Below are positions 1 to 7,453 of a stretch of 64,000 bases of DNA, one piece after another. Both the position numbers and the translations under genes were made by a program. Within the stretch, counting starts at the first letter, position 1. Each line of letters begins with the position of its first letter. Source of the DNA: Amycolatopsis orientalis DSM 43388 (GTDB lineage: Bacteria > Actinomycetota > Actinomycetes > Mycobacteriales > Pseudonocardiaceae); NCBI RefSeq assembly GCF_000411975.1, contig NZ_ASXG01000094.1, positions 62,001 to 126,000 of the forward strand. The letters are read 5' to 3'. The notes below the pieces were generated by a model that did not search any database, was not told the origin of the DNA, and worked only from the letters and a program-made list of their open reading frames with translations.

Positions 1-249
1 TTGACGCGGGCGCTGTCGGTCGAATTCGACGGCGTCCGGGTGAACTGCGTGTGCCCGTCGGTCGTCGATACGCCGATGGCGCGCGGGGATTTGGGAGACC
101 TGCTGGACGAACCGGGCTTTCCGGTGCAGGCGGCCGAAGACGTCGCCCAGCAGGTGCTGTATCTGGCTTCCGCGCGGGCGCGGACGGTGAACGGCCAGGC
201 CTTGCTCGCCGACTTCGGCTATTCGGCTCGGTCTGGATTTCCGGCTTGA
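1..249 (+). CDS. Short-chain dehydrogenase/reductase, C-terminal part (cut by window start)
   Basis: This is the last 82 residues of an SDR-family oxidoreductase; the cofactor-binding and catalytic part lies left of the window. The visible part has the post-catalytic signature VRVNCVCPSVVDTP, in which the pro-rich strand contacts the nicotinamide, and the family's C-terminal VNGQALLADFG strand. It ends ten bases before the next SDR gene, so the two are probably co-transcribed. The usual glycine of the PG motif is replaced (CPSVV). The substrate cannot be told. The TTG at position 1 is not a credible start because a complete SDR needs about 170 more residues upstream. Confidence 0.85.
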   Translation: MTRALSVEFDGVRVNCVCPSVVDTPMARGDLGDLLDEPGFPVQAAEDVAQQVLYLASARARTVNGQALLADFGYSARSGFPA

Positions 250-258
250 AAGGGAGAA

Positions 259-1062
259 ATGACGATGGCAGACACGCGGGTCGTGGCGATTACCGGCGGA
301 GGGACGGGCATCGGGGCCGCGGTCGCCCGGCGGTACGCCAGCGAAGGCGCCCAGGTCGTGGTGTTGGGGCGGCGGCGGGAGCCGCTGGAGAAGGTCGCGG
401 CGGAGACCGGCGCGCACGTGATCGCCGGCGACGCCAGCGTGCGGGAGGACGCCGAGGCGGCGATCTCCGAGATCCTCGGGAAATTCGGGCGGCTGGACGT
501 GATCGTCGCCAACGCCGGGGGGCACGGGCTGTCTTCGGTGGTGGACACCGGGGACGAGGAATGGGAGATCGCGCTCCGGTCCAATTTGTCCAGTGCGTTC
601 GTGTTCTGCCGGGCCGCGTTGCCTTCGCTGGTGGAGAGCGGCGGGCAGGTCGTCATCGTTTCTTCGCTGGCCGGGTTGTTCGCCGGGCCCAATGTCGCGG
701 GCTACACGGTGGCCAAGCACGCGTTGATCGGCTTGACCCGGTCCATCGCGCGGGATTACGGGCCGCGCGGGGTCCGGGCCAACGCGGTGTGCCCGGGATG
801 GGTGCGCACGCCGATGGCGGACGGGGAGATGGAGCAGTTCGCCGAGGCGGCCGGGTTCGACGGAGGGCACGACGAGGGGTACCGGCGGGTGACCGCCGAG
901 GTGCCGTTGCGCCGTCCGGCCGAGCCGGAGGAAATCGCTTCTATCGTGCGGTTCCTCGGGTCTTCCGAGTCTTCGTACATCACCGGCGCCGTGCTGGTCG
1001 CGGACGGCGGGGCGCACGCGGTCGACTTGCCCACCTTGGCCTTTGAGCGGGCCGGAATGTAG
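259..1062 (+). CDS. SDR-family NAD(P)-dependent oxidoreductase
   Basis: A complete classical SDR of 267 residues. It has the Rossmann dinucleotide motif TGGGTGIG at residues 12-19, the NAG motif near 85-87, the catalytic Ser near 136 and the YxxxK pair at Tyr149/Lys153 (YTVAKHA). The post-catalytic strand is VRANAVCPGWVRTP and the C-terminus is the usual ITGAVLVADGG. ATG at 259 is only 2 bases from the AGGGAG ribosome site; the ATG at 265 is better spaced and may be the true start. It follows another SDR gene. The predicted role is oxidation or reduction of a hydroxyl/keto group; the substrate is unknown. Confidence 0.9.
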   Translation: MTMADTRVVAITGGGTGIGAAVARRYASEGAQVVVLGRRREPLEKVAAETGAHVIAGDASVREDAEAAISEILGKFGRLDVIVANAGGHGLSSVVDTGDEEWEIALRSNLSSAFVFCRAALPSLVESGGQVVIVSSLAGLFAGPNVAGYTVAKHALIGLTRSIARDYGPRGVRANAVCPGWVRTPMADGEMEQFAEAAGFDGGHDEGYRRVTAEVPLRRPAEPEEIASIVRFLGSSESSYITGAVLVADGGAHAVDLPTLAFERAGM

Positions 1063-1077
1063 GCCGATAATGGCCGG

Positions 1078-1551
1078 ATGACGTTCGAGGGGGACTGGGC
1101 GGCGAAGACCGCGACGGTCAATCAGCGGTTCGCGGACCAGGCCGTCGCGATCGCCCGGGAAGTCGAAGTCCTGCTCGGCCGCGAGGCGATGAGCTATCCG
1201 CGGCACCCGGTCGCGCGCGTCCGCGAGGCGCTCGCCGACCGGGTGCTCGCGCTTTTCGCCGCGGCGCGCGACGCCAGCACGACCTTCTATCACGTCGAAC
1301 GGGTGCCGGTCGCGATCGTGTCCGACTCCTACGGCGACGACTGGGTCGACAAGGTGGCCGACGCCGCCGGCACGCTGGCCGCCGCGATGGCCCGGGCCGC
1401 CACCGTGCTCACCGGAGTGGTGGACACGCAGTTCAAGGACGCCGACGTGCAGCAGTGGGCCACCGGAGTGCTGGACGACGTGCGCGACGCCGCCGCCGAA
1501 GTCCTCCGCGCGGCGGCGGGCCGCCTCCCCGCCGCCGGTCAGCCGACGTGA
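1078..1551 (+). CDS. Hypothetical helical protein, 157 aa
   Basis: I do not recognise the family. The product is a 157-residue soluble protein rich in Ala and Arg and predicted to be mostly helical. It contains a central TTFYHVERVPVAIVSDSYGDDW stretch (the longest conserved-looking hydrophobic/aromatic part, residues about 70-92) and alanine-rich flanks. There is no signal peptide or membrane segment. Its stop overlaps the GTG start of the next gene (GTGA at 1548-1551), so the two are translationally coupled. It lies 15 bases after the SDR gene and may share its transcript. Confidence 0.7.
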   Translation: MTFEGDWAAKTATVNQRFADQAVAIAREVEVLLGREAMSYPRHPVARVREALADRVLALFAAARDASTTFYHVERVPVAIVSDSYGDDWVDKVADAAGTLAAAMARAATVLTGVVDTQFKDADVQQWATGVLDDVRDAAAEVLRAAAGRLPAAGQPT

Positions 1552-2006
1552 CGACGCAAGCCGTCGTCCGAGCGCGATTGCTGAGCCACTTCACCGAAAC
1601 CCTCCGGGCGCTTCCGTCCGGATCGGCCCTGGTGCTGCGGCATCCGGACCTGCCCAACGCGGTGTTCCACAGCGGGCTCACCTTGGCTGACGACTACGGC
1701 CGCGACGAAACCCGGCGCTTCTTCGACATCGCTTACTGGGTGCTCGGGGCCACCGCCGAGACGTCCGGCCAGTACCTCGACCTGACGATGCGCTCGTGGC
1801 GCGCCCGGGGATGGGCGACGGAGTTCCGCGCGAATCCGCCCTCGGCCGGTTATGCGCGCACTTCCGACGGGTACGGGTTCGCGATCCGGTGCAGTATCAA
1901 CGGATACGTCAGCATGGCGGGCACGACGCCGGTCTTCGCCGCGGACTCGCCCGAGGGAGACCCGTTTCCCTGCCGGATCGATCGTCCGGTGGTCGCGGCA
2001 GGGTGA
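1548..2006 (+). CDS. Hypothetical protein, 152 aa
   Basis: The GTG at 1548 overlaps the previous stop as GTGA, and codon use fits a real gene from there; upstream extension in this frame is low-complexity Arg/Pro and looks non-coding. The 152-residue product has no recognised domain. It carries a FFDIAYWVLG segment, a W-R-A-R-G-W motif and a C-terminal DGYGFAIRCSINGYVSMAGTTPVF region typical of a beta-sheet end; this loosely resembles small actinobacterial lipoprotein-like proteins, but no signal peptide is present. It is coupled to the preceding unknown gene, so the pair probably acts together. Its stop codon lies in a degenerate repeat described separately. Confidence 0.7.
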   Translation: MTTQAVVRARLLSHFTETLRALPSGSALVLRHPDLPNAVFHSGLTLADDYGRDETRRFFDIAYWVLGATAETSGQYLDLTMRSWRARGWATEFRANPPSAGYARTSDGYGFAIRCSINGYVSMAGTTPVFAADSPEGDPFPCRIDRPVVAAG

Positions 2007-2267
2007 TTCCGCGAGGGTGCGGTGCCGGGCGATAGGGGTTCCGCAGTGGGTGGCCGCGCGGTTGCCGCGTCAGCTTGATTCCGCGAGGGTGCGGAGCCGA
2101 TTGGTGGGCAGTGGAGGTTCCGCAGGGCGGGGAATTCGGTTTCGCGGTCGCGTGCGTGGCCGTCGCGGTGAGGATTTGGCGTGGTGCGATGCCGGTGCTC
2201 GCGGTGCGGCGGCGCGTGGCCTGCCTGGTCCGGCGAGATCGTCCGGTGGCCGCGTCAGGCTGATTCC
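1980..2267. repeat. Cluster of degenerate direct repeats between two convergent genes
   Basis: A 31-base unit at 1980-2010 recurs at 2237-2267 with three mismatches. A shorter middle copy lies at about 2066-2094, sharing the 19 bases TGATTCCGCGAGGGTGCGG with the first copy (2004-2022 and 2076-2094). A GGTTCCGCAG sub-motif also recurs between copies. The first copy contains the stop codon of the plus-strand gene ending at 2006 and the last contains the stop of the minus-strand TetR gene ending at 2255. No gene is seen in 2007-2254. Confidence 0.7.
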
Positions 2268-2941
2268 CCCAGAGCCCTGAGCCATTTCGTCAGCAGCTGC
2301 GTCTCCGCGACACCCAGGATCTCCGGGTTCGCCGCCGCGTACTCCAAGACCCGGTGGATCTCCGCGTGCCGGTTGTCCGTCGCCGCGGTGCCGGTGATCG
2401 CGGCGATCGCGCCTTCGCGCACCGCCACCGACAGGGCGCGATCCTCCTTCGCGAGGATAATCTGCCGCAGCGTGACGCCGATGTTGGCGACCAGGATGTG
2501 CGCCGCCGCCTGGTCCGGCGGGACGGTCAGGCGGCCCTGGTCGGCGGCGGCTTGCGTCAGGGCGCGCAGCATCGCGCTGGGGCGTTCCTGCGCCTCGGGC
2601 GCGTGTCCGGGGCGGACCTGGCCGTACATCAGCGTGTAGAAGCCGGGGTTCGCGATCCCGAACGCGACGTGGGCGTCCCAGCCGTCGCGCAGGTCCTGGA
2701 TCGGGTCGCCGGACGGCTCGCGCGCGCCTTTTTCCGCCAGGTACAGGTCGAAGCCGCGCTCGACGACCGCGTCCAGCAGGCCCTGTTTGCTGCCGAAGAA
2801 GTGGTACAGCGTCGGCATTTTCACCCCGGCCTGTGCGCAGATCGCGCGCAGCGAGATGTCCTCGCCCGGGGTCGCGGCGACCTGCTCGGCGGCGGCGTCC
2901 AGGAGCCGGGTCCGGGTATCCGCGTTCGCCATCTGTGTCAC
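2255..2941 (-). CDS. TetR-family transcriptional regulator
   Basis: A one-component repressor of 225-228 residues. The N-terminal TetR helix-turn-helix is at about residues 10-55, with the recognition region LRAICAQAGVKMPTLYHFFG. The C-terminal ligand domain is longer than the HTH and alpha-helical. Starts are GTG at 2941 or ATG at 2932 (MANADTRTR); neither has a good Shine-Dalgarno. It is divergent from the SDR gene at 3012, with an inverted repeat between them, so it most likely represses that gene and itself. The ligand is unknown; the C-terminal core (FYTLMYGQVRPG) resembles the TetR_C_33-type domain, from memory. Confidence 0.88.
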   Translation of the reverse strand: MTQMANADTRTRLLDAAAEQVAATPGEDISLRAICAQAGVKMPTLYHFFGSKQGLLDAVVERGFDLYLAEKGAREPSGDPIQDLRDGWDAHVAFGIANPGFYTLMYGQVRPGHAPEAQERPSAMLRALTQAAADQGRLTVPPDQAAAHILVANIGVTLRQIILAKEDRALSVAVREGAIAAITGTAATDNRHAEIHRVLEYAAANPEILGVAETQLLTKWLRALGESA

Positions 2942-2979
2942 ACCGCTATAGTAACCGCTGTTGCAGTGATACAGTGGTG
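2941..2979. promoter_or_regulatory. Candidate TetR operator in the divergent promoter
   Basis: CACCGCTATA (2941-2950) and TACAGTGGTG (2970-2979) form an inverted repeat with 8 of 10 paired positions, centred between the divergent TetR and SDR genes. The inner CCGCTGTTGCAGTG part is also roughly symmetric. Position and symmetry suggest the TetR binding site; binding is not shown. Confidence 0.45.
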
Positions 2980-3011
2980 CATATCAGCGATAAAGAGATG
3001 GAGGGATCCGC

Positions 3012-3767
3012 ATGACCGACCACACCCTCAAGGGCAAGAACGTCCTCGTCGCCGCCGGCGCGAAGAACCTGGGCGGGCTCATCAGCAGGCAGGCCGCCGA
3101 GGCCGGCGCGAACGTGGCGATCCACTACAACTCCGAGCAGACCCGCCCGCAGGCGGAGGAGACGCTCGCCGCGGTCGAGGCGGCGGGCGGCAAGGGGGCC
3201 GTCCTCACCGGCGACCTGACCGTTCCGGCGAACGTGGAAAAGCTGTTCGCGGACGCCGAGGCCGCGCTCGGCAAGATCGACGTCGCCGTCAACACGGTGG
3301 GCAAGGTGCTGCGCAAGCCGATCGTCGAGACGACCGAGGACGAATACGACTCGATGTTCGACATCAACTCCAAGGCCGCGTACTTCTTCATCAAGGAAGC
3401 GGGCAAGAACGTCGCCGACGGCGGCAAGATCGTCACGATCGTGACCAGCCTGCTCGCCGCGTTCACCGACGGGTACTCGACCTACGCGGGCGGCAAGAGC
3501 CCGGTCGAGCACTTCACCCGCGCCGCGGCCAAGGAATTCGCCCCGCGCGGGATCTCGGTCACCGCGGTCGCGCCCGGTCCGATGGACACGCCGTTCTTCT
3601 ACGGCCAGGAGACCCCGGAACGGGTGGAATTCCACAAGTCGCAGGCCATGGGTGGGCAGCTGACGAAGATCGAGGACATCGCCCCGATCGTGTCGTTCCT
3701 GGCGACGTCCGGCTGGTGGATCACCGGGCAGACCATCTTCGCCAACGGCGGCTACACCACTCGCTGA
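3012..3767 (+). CDS. SDR-family oxidoreductase, TetR-controlled
   Basis: A 251-residue SDR with a variant cofactor loop (AAGAKNLGG, residues about 14-22, in place of TGxxxGIG), NTVGK in place of NAG, and the active-site YAGGK (YxxxK) near residues 159-163. The tail TGQTIFANGGYTTR is typical of ketoreductase-like SDRs. The ATG is preceded by GGAGGG with 7-base spacing. It is divergent from a TetR gene and 28 bases upstream of an NTF2-like gene, so the two form a small TetR-controlled operon. The altered glycine motif resembles the enoyl-reductase/SDR subgroup; the substrate is unknown. Confidence 0.88.
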   Translation: MTDHTLKGKNVLVAAGAKNLGGLISRQAAEAGANVAIHYNSEQTRPQAEETLAAVEAAGGKGAVLTGDLTVPANVEKLFADAEAALGKIDVAVNTVGKVLRKPIVETTEDEYDSMFDINSKAAYFFIKEAGKNVADGGKIVTIVTSLLAAFTDGYSTYAGGKSPVEHFTRAAAKEFAPRGISVTAVAPGPMDTPFFYGQETPERVEFHKSQAMGGQLTKIEDIAPIVSFLATSGWWITGQTIFANGGYTTR

Positions 3768-3795
3768 TTTTCACCGCGACAGCAAGGGAAGCGCA

Positions 3796-4125
3796 ATGTC
3801 CGAAGTGGAGATTCCGGAACCGGTGGCGTCGTTCGTCGACGCGGTGAACCGGCACGACGACGCCGCGTTCCTGGACGCGTTCACCGAAACCGGCGTCGTC
3901 GACGACTGGGGACGGTCGTTCGCCGGGCGCGCCGCGATCAAGGGCTGGAGCGACGTCGAGTTCATCGGCTCGCGCGGCGTCCTCACCCCGGAGGAGGTCA
4001 CGGTCTCCGGCGACGAGGTCACCGTGGTCGGGGACTGGCGAAGCAACCACGCCAACGGCCGGTCGAAGTTCGTCTTCGCCGTCGACGGCGACCGGATCGC
4101 CAAAATGACCATCCGGGAAGGCTGA
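3796..4125 (+). CDS. SnoaL/NTF2-like protein
   Basis: A 109-residue protein with the NTF2-like cone fold pattern: an N-terminal helix pair (FVDAVNRHDDAAFLDAFTE), then GRAAIKGW and strands ending DGDRIAKMTIREG. Family members are small-molecule isomerases, cyclases or ligand binders, or have no known activity. The product is short for the family. It follows the SDR gene at 3012 and probably acts on the same metabolite. A terminator hairpin follows directly. Confidence 0.75.
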   Translation: MSEVEIPEPVASFVDAVNRHDDAAFLDAFTETGVVDDWGRSFAGRAAIKGWSDVEFIGSRGVLTPEEVTVSGDEVTVVGDWRSNHANGRSKFVFAVDGDRIAKMTIREG

Positions 4126-4129
4126 CCGG

Positions 4130-4170
4130 CCGGGGCGCGGGCGTCCCACCGCGGAACGCCCGCGCCCCGG
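4130..4170. terminator. Bidirectional hairpin between convergent genes
   Basis: Perfect 15-base arms at 4130-4144 and 4156-4170 enclose an 11-base loop. The hairpin lies exactly between the end of the NTF2-like gene (4125) and the end of livF (4172). There is no U-tract, as is common in high-GC actinobacteria. Confidence 0.7.
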
Positions 4171-4171
4171 G

Positions 4172-4867
4172 TCAACCGGCGCCCAGGTACGCCTGGTGCA
4201 AGGTGTCCGGATGGTCCAGCAAGTGCTGAGACTCGCCGGCGTAGGTGACCTTGCCGGAGGAGACGACCACGGCTTCCTGCGAGACCTTCAACGCCAGGTG
4301 GGTGAACTGTTCCACCAGGAGGATCGCCGCGCCCGCGGCGGCGAATTCGGTGACCGCCGGGAGAAGCCTGGTGAAGACCGCGGGCGCCAGGCCCAGGGAC
4401 ATCTCGTCGATCAGCAGGAACTGGGGTTTCGCCGCGAACGCCCGGCCCAGCACCACCATTTGCTGCTCGCCGCCGGACAACAGCGCGGCCGGGGAGTTCT
4501 TGCGTTTCTCCAGTTCCGGGAAGAGCGCGAGGACTTCTTCCACGCCAGCAGGGGATTTGGCGGTCAGGCGCAGGTTTTCCAGAACTGTCAAGCCCGCGAA
4601 GACCGCGCGGCCTTGCTCTACGTGCGCCAGTCCGAGCCGCGCTCTGGCTACCCGCGAGTGTTTCGTGACGTCCGCGTCTCCGATGCGGATGGTCCCGTTC
4701 GCCGCGGGGAGCACGCCGGACAACGCTTCCAGCAGGCTGGTCTTGCCCGCGCCGTTGGGCCCGACCAACGCGGTGATCTTGCCGGCCTCCAGCGTCAGGC
4801 CGACATCGGCGATGACCGGGCCGGCGCCGCGCGTGACGGTCAGGTTCTCGATCCGCAGCGTGCTCAC
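4172..4867 (-). CDS. livF: Branched-chain/aromatic acid ABC transporter, ATPase LivF
   Basis: The second ATPase of a LIV-type (HAAT family) importer, 231 residues. Walker A GPNGAGKTS is near residues 37-45, the signature is LSGGEQQ, Walker B is FLLIDE, and the switch region ends LLVEQ, typical of LivF. The start is GTG at 4867, overlapping the stop of the upstream LivM-LivG gene as GTGA. It is the last gene of the importer operon. Its place next to a homoprotocatechuate operon suggests uptake of an aromatic acid rather than leucine; that is inference. Confidence 0.92.
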   Translation of the reverse strand: MSTLRIENLTVTRGAGPVIADVGLTLEAGKITALVGPNGAGKTSLLEALSGVLPAANGTIRIGDADVTKHSRVARARLGLAHVEQGRAVFAGLTVLENLRLTAKSPAGVEEVLALFPELEKRKNSPAALLSGGEQQMVVLGRAFAAKPQFLLIDEMSLGLAPAVFTRLLPAVTEFAAAGAAILLVEQFTHLALKVSQEAVVVSSGKVTYAGESQHLLDHPDTLHQAYLGAG

Positions 4868-6582
4868 AGCATCTCCGTTTCGCCCAGGTAGGCCTTCAGG
4901 ACCGCCGGATCCGCCAGCACTTCCGCCTGCGGGCCGCTCGCCAGCACCTCGCCGAAGTCGAGCACGGTCAGGGTGTCGCAGACCGACCGGACCAGGTCCA
5001 GGTCGTGTTCGATGATCAGCACCGAGACGCCGAACCGGGCCGGGACCTGCCGCAGCCGTTCGCCGAACGCGACGTGTTCCTCGTGCGGCAGCCCGGCGGC
5101 CGGTTCGTCGAGCAGCAGCACCTGGGGCTGGGCCATCAGGTGACCGACGACTTCGACCAGGCGGCGCGCGCCCACGTCGACCCGGTCCAGCGGCGTCGCG
5201 GCCGGCGGGCAGCCGAAGAACTCCAGCGCGGCGGCGACCTCGGCGGCGGGCGGCCGACGGCGGGCCACGAAGTGGACGTACGCCTCGATGGTCAGCCCGG
5301 AGGGGACCCGGTCCTGCTGGAACGTCCGGCGCAGCCCGGAACGGGCCCGGTGCGTCGGGTCGCCGGTGAGCGGGCGGCCGGCCAGTTCCACGGTTCCGTC
5401 GGCCTGCGGCAGGAAACCGCTGATCGCGTCGACCAAAGTGGACTTTCCGGCGCCGTTCGGCCCGATGACGCCCAGCACGCCGCCCTTCGGAACGGCCAAG
5501 TCCACTCCGGACAGTGCCGTGACCTGTCCGAAAGCGACACTCAGGCCGCGGACCACCAGCACCGGCTCGCCCGGCGGCAGGCGCGGAGGTTCTTCGTCCA
5601 GCGTGGTGATCTGTACCCCGGCGCTCGCCCGCGATCGGCGCCGCCACAGTTCGCGGATCGCGGTGCCCAGGTTGCCGCGCCCGGCCAGCGCCTGGATGCC
5701 CAGCAGGCCGAAGATCACGTAACCCCAGTCCTGCGGGACTCCCCAGCGCTTCAGCAGCTCCGGCACCGCGACCCAGAGGACCGCGCCGAAGATCGCCATG
5801 TCGATGAGGTGCGCCCCGGACATGATCGCCAGCACGTACAACGCCAGGGACTGCAGCGGGGCGAAGCTGGTCGGGAAAGCGAACCCGACCTGCGCGGTGA
5901 GCAGTCCGCCGCTGAGGCCGCCCAGGGTCGCGCTGACCGCGAAGGCCGACAGCTTGGCCATCCGGACGCTCGCTCCGGCCGCGGCGGTGCCGCGTTCGGA
6001 GAACGCCACCGCGGCCCAGCTGCTGCCCCACGGACCGCGGCGGAGGAAATGCACGAGCAAGGCGCAGACGATCAGCACGATGACGCAGAGCAGGAAGTAC
6101 GCGTTGTCGTCGGCGACCAAGGACGGCCGGTCCACCGAAACGCCTTCGGTGGTGCCGGGGAACTGGATTTCCACCAGGGTCACGTCGGCGGCCGCGGCCA
6201 GGCCGAGCGTCACCACCGCCAGGTTGATGCCACGCAGCCGCAGTGCCGGGAGTCCGATGAGGACACCGACCACGCCGGCCGCGAGACCGCCCAGCAGCAG
6301 CCAGAAGAGGAATCCGCCGGGAGCGTGCGCGACATTCAGCGCGGACACGACCCACGCGCCGATCGCGCCGAAGGTCAGCTGGCACAACGAGATCATGCCC
6401 GCGCTGCCGGTGACGACGCCGAGGCCGAGAAGGGCGATCGCGGCCACCACGACGCTCACGCCGAGGTAGGCGAAGTAGCCGTTGAGGCCGACGGTCAGGC
6501 CGATTCCGGCCAGCACCGCGACCACCGCGACGACCAGTGGGGTTCCTAAGCGGGACACTGCGCCCCGGTCAGCGAGCTGCAT
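4864..6582 (-). CDS. LivM permease fused to LivG ATPase
   Basis: One 572-residue chain joins a LivM-type permease (about residues 1-315, eight to nine membrane segments) to a LivG-type ATPase (about 340-572). Walker A GPNGAGKST is near residue 372 and Walker B is VLLLDEP. The usual LivG signature (AYGQQR-like) is replaced by VDVGARR, so the ABC signature looks degenerate. The tail LADPAVLKAYLGE is the LivG hallmark. The ATG is preceded by a near-perfect AAGGAGGTG and overlaps the end of livH by 14 bases. Such fusions occur in actinobacteria; here the fusion pairs one degenerate and one intact ATPase. Confidence 0.9.
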   Translation of the reverse strand: MQLADRGAVSRLGTPLVVAVVAVLAGIGLTVGLNGYFAYLGVSVVVAAIALLGLGVVTGSAGMISLCQLTFGAIGAWVVSALNVAHAPGGFLFWLLLGGLAAGVVGVLIGLPALRLRGINLAVVTLGLAAAADVTLVEIQFPGTTEGVSVDRPSLVADDNAYFLLCVIVLIVCALLVHFLRRGPWGSSWAAVAFSERGTAAAGASVRMAKLSAFAVSATLGGLSGGLLTAQVGFAFPTSFAPLQSLALYVLAIMSGAHLIDMAIFGAVLWVAVPELLKRWGVPQDWGYVIFGLLGIQALAGRGNLGTAIRELWRRRSRASAGVQITTLDEEPPRLPPGEPVLVVRGLSVAFGQVTALSGVDLAVPKGGVLGVIGPNGAGKSTLVDAISGFLPQADGTVELAGRPLTGDPTHRARSGLRRTFQQDRVPSGLTIEAYVHFVARRRPPAAEVAAALEFFGCPPAATPLDRVDVGARRLVEVVGHLMAQPQVLLLDEPAAGLPHEEHVAFGERLRQVPARFGVSVLIIEHDLDLVRSVCDTLTVLDFGEVLASGPQAEVLADPAVLKAYLGETEML

Positions 6583-7429
6583 CCCACACCTCCTTGCGCT
6601 GAGACCACACGAGCAGGCCGACGATGGCCAGGAACGGGACGAAATTCCGCACTACCGAAAGCTGGTCGACCTGCGCGAGCGCGCCCTGCAGCATGCCGAG
6701 CACCAGCCCGCCGACGACGGCGAGGTCCAGCCGGCGGAACCCGCCGAGCAGGGCCGCCGCGGCGGCGGGCACGACCAGCATGGCCAGCGACGTGGCGTCG
6801 TTGGACTGTGACGGGGCGACGATCACGATGATGACGGTGCTGATCAGGCCGGTCGCGCCCCAGACCGCGGCACTGAGCCGCTTCGCCGGGATGCCCAGCA
6901 GCTCAGCGGTGGTCGGGCGTTCCGACAACGCGCGCAGTGAGATGCCGACGGGCGTCTTGGTGAGGATCAGCCGCGCGGCGAAGGCGATCACCACGGCCAG
7001 CGCCACGGTCACGACCGTCACCTGGCTGATCACCACGCCGCCGACGGTGAAGGCCGGACCGGCGAGCAACGCCTGGAACGGCTGCGGTTTGTTGCCGAAC
7101 AAGATGAACGACAACGAGATCAACAGCAGCAGCACCGCGACCGTGACCGCCGAACGAGTGCCGGTGCCCGCTTCGGCCAGCCAGGTCGAGACGACCCAGC
7201 CGATCAGCACGCTCAGCACCCCGCCCAGCAGCACGCCGAGCACCACTGCCAGCCATTCCGGCAGTCCGCCGTGGACGGACAACGCCACCCCGACGTAACT
7301 GCCGAACATGCCGGTGGCCGCCTGGGCGAAGTTGACGACCCGGACCAGCCGCGACATCAGCGTCAGGCACACCGCCAGCACCGCGTAAAGCCCGCCGGCG
7401 GCCAGCCCGGCCAGCGCTCCCTGCACCAT
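6569..7429 (-). CDS. livH: LIV-type ABC permease LivH
   Basis: An inner-membrane permease of 286 residues with about eight hydrophobic segments. The N-terminal LAAGGLYAVLAVCLTL and VVNFAQAATGMFGSYVG segments are the LivH signature. The EAA-like loop is near TGLISTVIIV. The ATG at 7429 follows AGGAG with 7-base spacing. It lies 24 bases after the binding-protein gene and overlaps livM. It should pair with the LivM half of the next protein to form the channel. Confidence 0.92.
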   Translation of the reverse strand: MVQGALAGLAAGGLYAVLAVCLTLMSRLVRVVNFAQAATGMFGSYVGVALSVHGGLPEWLAVVLGVLLGGVLSVLIGWVVSTWLAEAGTGTRSAVTVAVLLLLISLSFILFGNKPQPFQALLAGPAFTVGGVVISQVTVVTVALAVVIAFAARLILTKTPVGISLRALSERPTTAELLGIPAKRLSAAVWGATGLISTVIIVIVAPSQSNDATSLAMLVVPAAAAALLGGFRRLDLAVVGGLVLGMLQGALAQVDQLSVVRNFVPFLAIVGLLVWSQRKEVWDAAR

Positions 7430-7453
7430 TGCAGTCTCCTCTGTCAGATCGGG

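Noticed and set aside
4868..6385. A long minus-strand frame that runs into livF
   Set aside because: Only the part after GTG 4867 is LivF. The upstream Arg/Pro/Gly-rich stretch is the wrong frame of the LivM-LivG gene.
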